From Achromobacter xylosoxidans (GTDB taxonomy: Bacteria; Pseudomonadota; Gammaproteobacteria; Burkholderiales; Burkholderiaceae_B): 64,000 bases of DNA. Under the pieces are notes generated by a model. The model ran no database searches and was not told where the DNA came from. It saw nothing but the letters and a program-made list of their open reading frames with translations. The translations under genes and the position numbers were made by a program. Shown here one piece after another: positions 9,096 to 17,221 of the stretch. Numbering within the stretch: position 1 is the stretch's first letter; every line of letters begins with the position of its first letter. Where the stretch lies: positions 92,920-156,919 of the forward strand of contig NZ_MTLG01000002.1 of NCBI RefSeq assembly GCF_002192695.1, given 5' to 3'.

Positions 9096-10097
9096 ATGCA
9101 TCTGGGAAAATCCTATCGCCTGGGCGAGTTCGTCATCTGGACCCGAAGGAAGATCTACGTCCTGCTGGCGCTGGGCCTGGCGCCTGTGCTGCTCCATCAG
9201 CTTGCCGGGCTGACATGGCTGACGCTGCCCTTGTCGGTGGTGTCGCTGCTGGGCACCGCCACCACCTTTGTGGTCGGTTTCAAGAACGTGCAGACCTATG
9301 CGCGCACGGTCGAAGCGCAGAAGATCTGGATGAGCATCGTCAGCGCCAGCCGCTACTGGGGCATCATCAGCCGCAGCTACGCCGGCGATGACCAGCGCGG
9401 CGCGGCAATGGTGCAGCAGCACCTGGCCTGGTTGACGGCGCTTCGTTACCAATTGCGCGAAGCGCGCGTATGGGAGACCGTCGGCAGCCGCCCCAATGCC
9501 GAGTACCGCAGGCAGTATGTAATTCCGGAGCGCGCCGAGCCCCTGGAATCCGCGCTGTCGCGCTATCTGCCGCCGCAGGACGTCGCGGCCTTGATGCAGG
9601 CCGACGACAAAGCCGCGCAGCTGCTTGCCATGCAGGGCCGGGCGGCCCGCGGGCTGTTGGATGCGGGCGCCATCACCGCAGCCGAATGCGCCGAACTCAA
9701 CAGCCGCATCCGGGAACTCCTCGATCTCCAGGGGCAGGCGGAGCGCATCAAGAATTTCCCGTATCCGCGCCAGTACGCCATCATCAACACCCTGTTCGTG
9801 CGCTCCTTCTGCGTGGCGTTGCCATTCGGCCTGACCGGCCAGTTCGCCCAGATCGGCCAGGATATCGGCGGCTACATGCAAGGCCAGATGACGTGGCTGG
9901 CGGTGCCTTTCAGCGTGATCATCTCGTGGATCTACACCTCGCTGGAGCAGGTAGGCGAAAGCACGGAGAACCCCTTCGAGGGCAGCGCGAACGATGTGCC
10001 CATCAGCCGCCTGAGCGCCATGATTGAAAGGGACCTGAAGCAGATGGCGGGCAGCGCCGACCTGCCCGCCCTGCCCACGTCGGTGATCGTGCTGTAG
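9096..10097 (+). CDS. Bestrophin-like (UPF0187) membrane protein
   Basis: 333-residue multi-pass inner-membrane protein of the bacterial bestrophin family. The sequence shows two early membrane helices (about residues 22-68), FVVGFKNVQTYARTVEAQKIW with RYWGIISRSY, and later helices near residues 225-290 ending in PFEGSANDVPISRLSAMIERDL, which matches the family's conserved C-terminal segment. Bacterial bestrophins form pentameric ion channels; the ion carried here is unknown. It has its own copy of the shared LysR-type promoter (8957-9027). Confidence 0.85.
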   Translation: MHLGKSYRLGEFVIWTRRKIYVLLALGLAPVLLHQLAGLTWLTLPLSVVSLLGTATTFVVGFKNVQTYARTVEAQKIWMSIVSASRYWGIISRSYAGDDQRGAAMVQQHLAWLTALRYQLREARVWETVGSRPNAEYRRQYVIPERAEPLESALSRYLPPQDVAALMQADDKAAQLLAMQGRAARGLLDAGAITAAECAELNSRIRELLDLQGQAERIKNFPYPRQYAIINTLFVRSFCVALPFGLTGQFAQIGQDIGGYMQGQMTWLAVPFSVIISWIYTSLEQVGESTENPFEGSANDVPISRLSAMIERDLKQMAGSADLPALPTSVIVL

Positions 10098-10215
10098 GAA
10101 ACAGGGCCCATGGCACGCCGCCCGCCAGAGGCCTTTCGACGCTTGTCCTGACCGGGCTGCTACGGCAAAATACGCTGCCCTCCCGCTTCCCTTTCCCCTG
10201 GCGTTGGCCCACTTC

Positions 10216-11094
10216 ATGACCGGCTCCGTGACCCTGTTCGACCGCCATCGCCCCCGCCTCTACGCGATCGCCTACCGCATGCTGGGCTCGGTGGCCGAAG
10301 CGGAAGACGTGGTGCAGGACGCCTGGCTGCGCTGGCATGGCGCCGAGCGCGCCAGCGTGGAGAACCCCGAGGCTTGGCTCGTCACCGTCACCACCCGCCT
10401 GTCCATCGACCGCCTGCGCGCCGCCCGTGCCGAGCGGGAAAATTACGTGGGCGTCTGGCTGCCGGAGCCGATGCTGATGGCAACGCCGTCCACGCCTGAA
10501 CAGATCCATGAATTGGCCGACGATGTTTCGGTGGCGTTTCTGTTCATGCTGGAGCGCCTGTCGCCGGACGCCCGCGCGGCCTTCCTGATGCGCGACGTGT
10601 TCGACGCCGAATACGACGACATCGCGCAGACCCTCAACAAGACCCAGGCCGCGGTGCGCCAGCTGGTGCGGCGGGCCAGGCTGCAGTTGCGCCAGGGCGC
10701 CCCGCGCGAGGCCGTGCCGCGCGCCACGCTGCAGCGGCTGCTGCAGGCCTTCGCCGACGCGATGAACCGCAGCGACTTCCACGGCTTGCACGCGCTGCTG
10801 AGCGACGACGCCGAGCTCATCGGCGACGGCGGCGACAAGGTCAGCGCCTTTGCCAGCCTGGTGGGCGGCAAGCGGCTGGCGCAGCTGTTCTACGCCGGCA
10901 AGCGCCGCTACCGCGACGCGCTGCGCACCGAGGTGGTCCAGGTAAACGGGCAATGGACGCTGCTGCGTTTCATCGACGACCACCTTGAATCCGTGCAGTC
11001 CTACGAAACGGACGGCAAGCGCCTGACGCGGGTCCTGGTGCAGCGCAATCCGGACAAGCTGGCGCGCATCGCCGCCGCCCTGGCGCGGCGCTGA
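10216..11094 (+). CDS. ECF sigma factor of the ECF41 (SigJ-like) group
   Basis: 292 residues with sigma2 (about 5-70, DRHRPRLYAIAYRMLGSVAE and EDVVQDAWLRWH), sigma4 (about 105-160), and a fused C-terminal SnoaL/NTF2-like domain of about 120 residues. The linker motif WLPEP and a DGGDK element (DGGGK in most members) are diagnostic of ECF41, where the C-terminal domain controls activity in place of an anti-sigma factor. ECF41 genes usually sit beside carboxymuconolactone decarboxylase, oxidoreductase or epimerase genes, and such genes are 3-4 kb downstream here. The ATG start is preferred over a TTG 12 bases earlier. Confidence 0.9.
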   Translation: MTGSVTLFDRHRPRLYAIAYRMLGSVAEAEDVVQDAWLRWHGAERASVENPEAWLVTVTTRLSIDRLRAARAERENYVGVWLPEPMLMATPSTPEQIHELADDVSVAFLFMLERLSPDARAAFLMRDVFDAEYDDIAQTLNKTQAAVRQLVRRARLQLRQGAPREAVPRATLQRLLQAFADAMNRSDFHGLHALLSDDAELIGDGGDKVSAFASLVGGKRLAQLFYAGKRRYRDALRTEVVQVNGQWTLLRFIDDHLESVQSYETDGKRLTRVLVQRNPDKLARIAAALARR

Positions 11095-11110
11095 GGCCCG
11101 CTGCGCCCCC

Positions 11111-11181
11111 GTTGGTGCACGACAGGCAACATGGTGGTCCCTTGCACGGGCCTACCGCCGCGCCGCGCGCGCTTCTACGAT
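11111..11181 (+). promoter_or_regulatory. LysR-regulon promoter B (cupin gene)
   Basis: A 21-bp dyad-like block (11111-11131, GTTGGTG...GGCAACA), 18 bases, GCCTACCGC (11150-11158), 17 bases, TACGAT (11176-11181). Spacing is the same as in the promoters at 8797, 8957 and 14589. The cupin ATG lies about 25 bases after the expected transcription start. Confidence 0.7.
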
Positions 11182-11212
11182 GGACCTGTCACCAATCCAC
11201 TCAGGACAGGCC

Positions 11213-11647
11213 ATGCAGAAACTCACGAAACTCGCGTTGTCTTTCATCGCCGCCGGCGCGCTACTGGGCCAGCCCGCCCATGCCGCATCGCACCACGGCG
11301 CGCCTGCCGGCAAGCCGGCCGATCCCATCGTCACCGAAGTGATGAGTAAGGACCTGCCCGACATTCCCGGCCGGGATGCGGTGATGCTCGTCGTCGACTA
11401 CCCGCCCGGGGCCGCCGACCCCTTGCACCGCCATGACGCTTCGGCCTTCGTCTACGTGCTGGAGGGCAGCATCGTCATGCAGGTCAAGGGAGGCAAGGAA
11501 GTGACGCTGACCCCGGGCCAGACCTTCTACGAAGGGCCGGACGATATCCACACCGTGGGCCGCAACGCCAGCCAGACCCAGCCGGCCAAGTTCGTGGTCG
11601 TGCTGATCAAGAAAAAGGGCGCTCCTGCCCTGATCCCGATCCAATAA
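11213..11647 (+). CDS. Exported single-domain cupin
   Basis: 144 residues with a signal peptide (MQKLTKLALSFIAAGALLG to AHA) and one cupin fold: DPLHRHDASAFVYVLEG (metal-binding His pair and Glu), then VTLTPGQTFYEGPDDIHTVGRN for the second motif. An upstream ATG at 11180 falls inside the promoter, so 11213, with AGGACAGG upstream, is the start. Periplasmic cupins of this type often accompany AhpD-like and haloperoxidase genes; activity unknown. A strong terminator follows. Confidence 0.85.
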   Translation: MQKLTKLALSFIAAGALLGQPAHAASHHGAPAGKPADPIVTEVMSKDLPDIPGRDAVMLVVDYPPGAADPLHRHDASAFVYVLEGSIVMQVKGGKEVTLTPGQTFYEGPDDIHTVGRNASQTQPAKFVVVLIKKKGAPALIPIQ

Positions 11648-11670
11648 GGGACAGGCTTTCGCCCCATCCT

Positions 11671-11714
11671 GGCCAGCCCCGGGCGCCTCGCGCCCGGGGC
11701 TGGCCATTTTTTTT
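11671..11714 (+). terminator. Rho-independent terminator of the cupin gene
   Basis: A perfect 15-bp GC-rich stem (11671-11685 with 11691-11705) has a 5-base loop, CCTCG, and is followed by a run of eight T after CA. It isolates the cupin transcript from the LysR gene downstream. Confidence 0.95.
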
Positions 11715-11722
11715 CGGGGTAG

Positions 11723-11749
11723 CGTCACAAAATCGTCCAGCGCAACGTC
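11723..11749 (+). promoter_or_regulatory. ECF41-type promoter candidate for the LysR gene
   Basis: CGTCACA (11723-11729), 16 bases, CGTC (11746-11749). The published ECF41 consensus as I recall it is TGTCACA-N16-CGTC, so one base differs. It lies just after the cupin terminator and about 40 bases before the LysR start, and an ECF41 sigma gene is 0.6 kb upstream. Confidence 0.55.
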
Positions 11750-11787
11750 TTAGCGGGTAGGATCAACCAACTAGCGGCGCTGCCACC

Positions 11788-12792
11788 ATGCCTACCCCTA
11801 TCCCCGCCTCCCCGGTTACCCCTCCCGCGAACGGCCCGGACTCCCTGGCCGACAGTTTCGCCACCAGCTATGCCGGCGTCATGGCCTTCCTGGCCGTCGC
11901 CGCCGAGGGCAACTTCGCCAAGGCCGGCGACCGGCTGGGCATAGGGCGTTCGGCGGTCAGCCGCAGCGTACAGAAGCTCGAAGACCAGCTGGGCGTGCGG
12001 CTCTTCGTGCGCACCACGCGCAGCACCTCGCTCACGGCGGAGGGGCAGCGCTTCTATGAACAATGCCATCCTGGCGTGGAACGGATCATCCAGGCCCTGG
12101 ACGATATGCGTGAGCTGCGCGAGGGCCCGCCTTCCGGCTTGGTGCGCGTCTGCTCCACCGTGGGTTTTGGCCGCAAGGTCGTGGCGCCCCTGCTGAAGGA
12201 GTTCCGACTGGCCCATCCGAACATCTCGGTGGAGCTGCTGCTGGATGACGGCCCGACCGACTTCACCACGGATCGCGTCGACGTGTCGTTTCGCAATGGC
12301 CGCATGGAAGACAGCCAGGTGATCGCCAAGAAAATCATCCCTATGCAAATGATGCTGTGCGCCTCGCCCGACTATGCCGCCCGGCACGGGCTACCGCGGG
12401 ACGTGGATGAACTCTCCGGCCACAGCTGCGTGAATTTTCTGCTGGCTTCGGGCCGCGTATACGAATGGGAGTTCAAGGTCGGCGGCCATCTGCGCAAGTT
12501 CGCGCCGCCCGCCATGCTCACCTTCAACGATGCCGACCTGGTGCTGCAGGCGGTGCTGGACGGCCATGGCATCGCGCAGATGGCGGCCTATCAGGTCTGC
12601 GAACATCTGCGCGCGGGTACGCTGGTCGCCTGCCTGCCGCAGCATGCCCCCGACGACCGGGGACACTATCTGTGCTTTCTCAGCCGCCAGCACCTGCCGG
12701 CGCGCATGCGGGTGTTCATCGATTTCATGACGGAACGCATCCGCGCGCTGGATCTGCACAGCATCGACAGCCTGCTGTTGAAGCAGGCCTGA
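11788..12792 (+). CDS. LysR-family transcriptional regulator, probable regulator of the surrounding cluster
   Basis: 334 residues with an unusually long N-terminal tail of about 28 residues before the winged helix (YAGVMAFLAVAAEGNFAKAGD, IGRSAVSRSVQKLEDQLGVRLF). A co-inducer domain of the CrgA/DsdC-like branch follows. An internal start would remove the tail, but no better ribosome site is evident. It lies centrally among four promoters with LysR-type geometry, so it is the likely activator. It is convergent with the OsmC gene (3 bases apart). Confidence 0.88.
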   Translation: MPTPIPASPVTPPANGPDSLADSFATSYAGVMAFLAVAAEGNFAKAGDRLGIGRSAVSRSVQKLEDQLGVRLFVRTTRSTSLTAEGQRFYEQCHPGVERIIQALDDMRELREGPPSGLVRVCSTVGFGRKVVAPLLKEFRLAHPNISVELLLDDGPTDFTTDRVDVSFRNGRMEDSQVIAKKIIPMQMMLCASPDYAARHGLPRDVDELSGHSCVNFLLASGRVYEWEFKVGGHLRKFAPPAMLTFNDADLVLQAVLDGHGIAQMAAYQVCEHLRAGTLVACLPQHAPDDRGHYLCFLSRQHLPARMRVFIDFMTERIRALDLHSIDSLLLKQA

Positions 12793-12795
12793 ACG

Positions 12796-13290
12796 CTACT
12801 GAGTCAGGGCCACCACGCTCCGGATCCCGCCCTGGGCCATCTTGGCGTACGGACACAGGCGTTCGGTGTTGCGCACCAGCTCTTCGGCGATGGGCTTGGG
12901 CACGCCGGGCAGGTGGATGTTGACGTCCGCGGTCAGGGCAAAAAAGCCGTCGACGGGGTCGCGACCGAACGAGATGGTGGCGGTCACGGAAGCGTCCGGA
13001 ATGGCCAGGCCGGCACGTTCGGCCAGCATGCTGAGCGCACCGTGAAAGCACGCCGCATAGCCGGCGGCGAATAGCTGTTCGGGGTTGGTGCCCCCGCCCG
13101 TGCCGCCCAGTTCCACTGGCAGGCGCAGTTCCACGATCAGCTCGCCATCGTCCGAAATAGCCATGCCGGAAGCCCGCCCATGAGCGGCCTCCCCGCCACG
13201 CACCGTCACGCTGGTGGTGTACAGAGGATGGAAATCCCCGCCTCGGTACTTTTCCAGGAGGCTCTGGGAAGGAGGCCGCAGTTTGCTCAT
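12796..13290 (-). CDS. OsmC/Ohr-family peroxiredoxin-like protein
   Basis: 164 residues, Ohr-like with a short N-terminal extension. The two redox cysteines are in NPEQLFAAGYAACFHGAL and RLCPYAKMAQGGI, both in family context. Members reduce organic hydroperoxides in the cytoplasm with lipoyl or thiol reductants. It is the third gene of a minus-strand operon behind the AhpD-like and NAD(P)-binding genes, which fits a role in detoxifying reactive compounds. Confidence 0.88.
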   Translation of the reverse strand: MSKLRPPSQSLLEKYRGGDFHPLYTTSVTVRGGEAAHGRASGMAISDDGELIVELRLPVELGGTGGGTNPEQLFAAGYAACFHGALSMLAERAGLAIPDASVTATISFGRDPVDGFFALTADVNIHLPGVPKPIAEELVRNTERLCPYAKMAQGGIRSVVALTQ

Positions 13291-13310
13291 GAAGGTCCTT
13301 GTATCCGCCG

Positions 13311-14066
13311 CTACTTTCTTGCGCCCGAACGGCTGAACCAGGTTTCGAAGTCGATCTGGCCCAGGCGTGGGCCCGCGCCCGGAACCAGCGTGTCGTCGTC
13401 GAGCAGCGCGCCGAAATAGCGCGCGCCGGCGTCTGCCTGCACGCTGCGCGTGTCGCCGATCCTGGCCATGTAGCGCTGCGCCAGCTCGGCCAGGCGCACC
13501 CGCTCGGGGCCGGCGATTTCCACGATGCCGTTCACCGGCGGCGCCAGCGTCGCATCGGCCATGGCCAGGGCGACGTCGTCCGACGCAATGGGCTGGACGT
13601 AGGCCGGCGACAGCCGCACTTCCGCCCCTTCGGTCCCCGACTGCACGATACCGCCCAGGAATTCGAAGAACTGGGTGCTATGCACGATGGTGTACGGGAT
13701 TCCAGCAGCCACGATCAGCGCTTCCTGCGCGATCTTGCCGCGGAAGTAGCCGCTTTCGGCCAGACGTTGCGTGCCGACCACCGACAGCGCGACGTGATGG
13801 CGCACGCCGGCGCGCGCCTCCGCGGCCAGCAGATTGCGCCCCGAGGTCTGGAAGAACTCCAGCACGGCCCGGTCTTCGAACGATGGCGAGTTGGCGACAT
13901 CGACCACCGTATCGACGCCGGCGAGCGCGGCGTCCAGGCCCTCGCCGGTCATGGTGTTGACGCCGGTGGCGGGGGACGCGGCAATCGCCTGATGGCCGCG
14001 CTCGACCAGCAGTTTGACAAGTTTGGAGCCTATCAGGCCCGTGCCGCCAATAACCAGGATTTTCAT
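13311..14066 (-). CDS. NAD(P)H-binding (NmrA/atypical SDR) protein
   Basis: 251 residues. The N-terminal Rossmann motif is MKILVIGGTGLIGSKLVKLL, and VDTVVDVANSPSFEDRAVLEFF and IPYTIVHSTQFFEFLGG follow as in NmrA-like proteins. The YxxxK catalytic pair of classical SDRs is not evident, so it may be a redox-sensing or quinone-reductase-like member rather than a dehydrogenase. It lies between the AhpD-like (9-base gap) and OsmC (20-base gap) genes. Confidence 0.85.
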   Translation of the reverse strand: MKILVIGGTGLIGSKLVKLLVERGHQAIAASPATGVNTMTGEGLDAALAGVDTVVDVANSPSFEDRAVLEFFQTSGRNLLAAEARAGVRHHVALSVVGTQRLAESGYFRGKIAQEALIVAAGIPYTIVHSTQFFEFLGGIVQSGTEGAEVRLSPAYVQPIASDDVALAMADATLAPPVNGIVEIAGPERVRLAELAQRYMARIGDTRSVQADAGARYFGALLDDDTLVPGAGPRLGQIDFETWFSRSGARK

Positions 14067-14075
14067 GATGGTTCC

Positions 14076-14555
14076 TTAGTTGAACTTGGCCTTATCCAGG
14101 CCATATGCCTTGTCGGCCGAACCGGGCACGGTGCGGAAACCCACATTCAGGCGGTTCCAGCCATTGATCGCCATGACGGCGAAGCTGAGGTCCGAGATTT
14201 CCTTTTCGGACAGTTGCGTGCGGACACGTTCATAGATCTCGTCCGGCACGCCCTGCGCGCCCAGCGTGGTCAGCGCTTCGGTCCAGGCCAGGCAGGCACG
14301 CTCGCGCGGCGAGAACTCGCCGGATTCGCGCCAGATCGCCACATGATGCAGGCGCAGTTCGCCTTCGCCGTGGATCTTGGCATCCTTCACATGCATGTCC
14401 AGGCAGAAGCCGCAGCCGTTGATCTGGGAGGCGCGGATTTCGACCAGGCGCAGGATCGATTGTTCGATCGCCCCGGACTTCAGGAGCATGCCGAACTCGA
14501 CGAATTTCTTGAACAGTTCGGGCGATTGCGCAAAGGCATTCAGGCGTTGACTCAT
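14076..14555 (-). CDS. Carboxymuconolactone decarboxylase/AhpD-like protein
   Basis: 159 residues. The AhpD core motif CGFC is in SQINGCGFCLDMHVKDA, followed by EFSPRERACLAWTEALTTLG, typical of the CMD family. The CxxC plus His suggests peroxidase or disulfide reductase activity rather than decarboxylation. The frame is open to 14636, but promoter C lies there; the ATG at 14555 has GGAG upstream. It heads the operon with the NmrA-like and OsmC genes, the gene set usually linked to ECF41 sigma factors. Confidence 0.88.
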   Translation of the reverse strand: MSQRLNAFAQSPELFKKFVEFGMLLKSGAIEQSILRLVEIRASQINGCGFCLDMHVKDAKIHGEGELRLHHVAIWRESGEFSPRERACLAWTEALTTLGAQGVPDEIYERVRTQLSEKEISDLSFAVMAINGWNRLNVGFRTVPGSADKAYGLDKAKFN

Positions 14556-14588
14556 GGTGACTCCTTCGATGGGTTGAACGACGGCCAA

Positions 14589-14659
14589 ATCGTAGGTCTG
14601 CCCGCAAAACGGCAGTAGGCCCGCGGAGGGGACCATGATGTTGCCGCGGCGGCAACAAT
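14589..14659 (-). promoter_or_regulatory. LysR-regulon promoter C (AhpD-NmrA-OsmC operon)
   Basis: On the minus strand: a near-perfect dyad with core TGTTGCCGCCGCGGCAACA inside 14639-14659, 18 bases, GCCTACTGC (14612-14620), 17 bases, TACGAT (14589-14594). Spacing matches the other three copies. This copy has the cleanest palindrome. Confidence 0.75.
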
Positions 14660-14690
14660 CGTCAGCGCGCGCTGACGGCCATGTTCAGGT

Positions 14691-17219
14691 TCAGGATTTC
14701 GGTTCGACCCCGAGTTGTTTCATGGCCCGGCCGATGGCCTGGGGCGCGTAATCGTCCCAAGGCTCGTTGCCCGCATCCAGGCGGGTGTGGATGTTGGCGA
14801 TGGTCCATTGCGTCGAGCCTTTCAGCCCGTCCAGTTCGTCCCAGCGGACGGGTACGGACACGCCCAGGCCGGGCCGGGCGCGGGCCGACCAGGCCGCCAC
14901 CGTGGTGGCGCCGAAACCGTTGCGCAGGTAATCGGCGAATATTTTGCCCACGCGGTTCTTGGGCCCGCTCTTGGCGACGAACAGCTTCGGCAGCGTTTGC
15001 GCCAGATGGCGCACCATGGCTTCGGAAAAGTCCTTCACGGCGTCCCAGCCGTACTGCTTGCGGATCGGCACGACCACATGCAGGCCCTTGCCGCCGCTGG
15101 TCTTCAGCCAGCCGCGCAGGCCGAGCTCCTGCAGCAGCACGCGCACCAGTTCCGCGCCCTGCTGCACCGCCGGCCAATCCACCCCTACTCCGGGGTCCAG
15201 GTCGAACAGCATCCGGTCCGGCTTGGTGATCGAGGTCTTGATCGCATTCCAGGTATGGAACTCGACCACGTTCAGCTGGGCGGCAGCGAGTATCGCTGCT
15301 TCGTTCGAGATTTCCATGAGCGGCGGATGTTCGGGATACAGGCGTTCAGGCAGCGCCAGCACCCCCGGGATGGGGGATTCCGAATGCCGCTGGAAGAAGT
15401 GCTGGCCCTGGATCCCCGCGGGCGCCCTGACGAACGAAACCGGGCGGCCGCGCAGGTGCGGCATCATCAGAGGCGCCACCAACCCGTAATAGCGCGCCAG
15501 GTCGAGCTTGGTCGCTCCCGAAGAGGGATCGATGACGCGGTCGGGGTTGGACAGCCTCATCCCCTTCGGAGGCGTAGCAGCGCCCTGTTTCATGGCCTTG
15601 GCGGGGCGTTCGCGGGTGGATATCTTCTCAGCCGGCATGGCAACCTCGCGCGTGATCTTCTTGGGTGATTTGTCGGTTCGCAGCCCGCGGAAGGTCGAAT
15701 GGCGCACATGGCCGTCGCCAGTCCATTCGCCGAACGAAACCTCACCCACCAGCGTAGGCTGGACCCAGTGGACCTGCTTGAGGGCGCGCGGCTTGCCTTG
15801 GGTCAACGCGCTAGCTTTTTGTTCGATGCTGGCCAGCTTGCGATGCAGGTCCTGCAGCGTCCTGTCGTCGAAACCCGTGCCCACGTTGCCGGCGTAGCGC
15901 AGCCCGCCGCCCGGCTCATGCACCGCCAGCAGCAGCGCGCCAAAGCCCTTGCGGCTGCCCTTGGGCTCGGTGTAGCCCACGATGACGAACTCCTGGCGTT
16001 TGGTGCACTTGAGCTTGATCCAGTCGTCCGTGCGGCGCGACACATAGGGCGCGGACAGGCGCTTGCCGATGATTCCCTCCAGGCCCAGCTTGCAGGCCGA
16101 AGCGACCAGGTCTGCTGGCGACTTTTCGAAGGCCTCGCTGAACTTCAGATGCTTGCCCTTGCTCGTGGCGATGATCCGCCGCAGCAGATCCCGCCGCAGC
16201 CTGAGCGGCTCGTCGCGCAAATCGCGCCCCGTGACGTAGGGCAGGTCAAAGGCATACAAGACTATATCCGCCGTGCTCGCGGCATCGAAGGCGTTCTGCA
16301 AGGCCTGGAAGCTGGGCACGCCTTCGGGCGTCAGCACCACGATCTCGCCATCGATCCAGGCATTGGCGATCTGCAATGCCGCCAGCTCCTGGGCCAACCG
16401 CGGCATTTTGGCTGTCCAATCGTGGCCGTTGCGCGTGTACAGCTTCGCTCGACCCTCCTCCAGCCTGGCCAGGATCCGGTAGCCATCGAACTTCATTTCG
16501 TAGGACCAGTCGTCCGCGCCCCGTGGCACGCCCTCGACCAGGGTAGCCAGCTGCGGCTTGAGCGATGCAGGCAAGGCAGCGGCCTTGCCCGGCAAGGCCG
16601 TGACGGCTTCTGCGGCTTTCGCAGCGGCGCGGGCTTGCGGTTTGCTGCGCGCAGCCGCCTTCTTCTTCGTCCGCAGCGGCACCACGCTGTCCGGCATCTC
16701 ATCCACGACGCTGAAATCCTGGTCTGGCCGCGCGTACTCGTCGTTTTCCTTGATCAGCAGCCAGGGCGGCTGGCGCTCGCTCTCTTTGCCCTTCATGCGG
16801 ATCAGCGCCCAGCGCCCGCGCAGCTTCACGCCTTCGAGCGTGAACTTCAGATGGCCTGTCTTGTATCCCTTGCGCGGATCGCCTATGGGCGTCCAGCGCC
16901 CCTCGTCCCAGATGATCACCTTGCCGGCCCCATATTGCCCCTTTGGGATGGTGCCTTCGAACTGGTTGTACGCGATGGGATGGTCTTCGACCTGCACCGC
17001 CATGCGCTTGACGGAGGGATCGAACGACGGCCCTTTCGGCACCGCCCAGCTTTTCATCGCGCCATCCAGTTCCAGGCGGAAGTCATAGTGCAGACGGCTG
17101 GCCCAGTGCTTTTGCATGACGAACACCAGGCCGGCGCCGCCTGACTCGCCGCCTTCCGCCGGTTCCGGCGTGACGGCGAAATTGCGCTTCTCGCGGTATT
17201 TTTTCAGACTGTCCGCCAT
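14691..17219 (-). CDS. ligD: DNA ligase D, multifunctional end-joining enzyme
   Basis: 842 residues in the Pseudomonas-type order. First is the 3'-phosphoesterase (about 1-165) with H38, H44, D46 and H80 at family spacing. The ATP-dependent ligase core follows (about 215-530) with the nucleophile K243 in EMKFDGYR. The primase-polymerase domain is last (about 555-840), with the metal-binding acids in LFDLDPGVGVDW. It repairs double-strand breaks with Ku. It starts 2 bases after the ku stop. A lysine/alanine-rich linker at about 183-220 separates the first two domains. Confidence 0.97.
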   Translation of the reverse strand: MADSLKKYREKRNFAVTPEPAEGGESGGAGLVFVMQKHWASRLHYDFRLELDGAMKSWAVPKGPSFDPSVKRMAVQVEDHPIAYNQFEGTIPKGQYGAGKVIIWDEGRWTPIGDPRKGYKTGHLKFTLEGVKLRGRWALIRMKGKESERQPPWLLIKENDEYARPDQDFSVVDEMPDSVVPLRTKKKAAARSKPQARAAAKAAEAVTALPGKAAALPASLKPQLATLVEGVPRGADDWSYEMKFDGYRILARLEEGRAKLYTRNGHDWTAKMPRLAQELAALQIANAWIDGEIVVLTPEGVPSFQALQNAFDAASTADIVLYAFDLPYVTGRDLRDEPLRLRRDLLRRIIATSKGKHLKFSEAFEKSPADLVASACKLGLEGIIGKRLSAPYVSRRTDDWIKLKCTKRQEFVIVGYTEPKGSRKGFGALLLAVHEPGGGLRYAGNVGTGFDDRTLQDLHRKLASIEQKASALTQGKPRALKQVHWVQPTLVGEVSFGEWTGDGHVRHSTFRGLRTDKSPKKITREVAMPAEKISTRERPAKAMKQGAATPPKGMRLSNPDRVIDPSSGATKLDLARYYGLVAPLMMPHLRGRPVSFVRAPAGIQGQHFFQRHSESPIPGVLALPERLYPEHPPLMEISNEAAILAAAQLNVVEFHTWNAIKTSITKPDRMLFDLDPGVGVDWPAVQQGAELVRVLLQELGLRGWLKTSGGKGLHVVVPIRKQYGWDAVKDFSEAMVRHLAQTLPKLFVAKSGPKNRVGKIFADYLRNGFGATTVAAWSARARPGLGVSVPVRWDELDGLKGSTQWTIANIHTRLDAGNEPWDDYAPQAIGRAMKQLGVEPKS

Positions 17220-17221
17220 CG

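Noticed and set aside
10098..10215. Possible ECF41 or LysR-regulon promoter before the sigma gene
   Set aside because: Neither TGTCACA-N16-CGTC nor the four-block LysR layout could be found there.
11648..11787. Fifth copy of the LysR-regulon motif before the LysR gene
   Set aside because: A TAGGAT occurs at 11758-11763, but the GCCTACCGC block and the dyad are missing at the required spacings.
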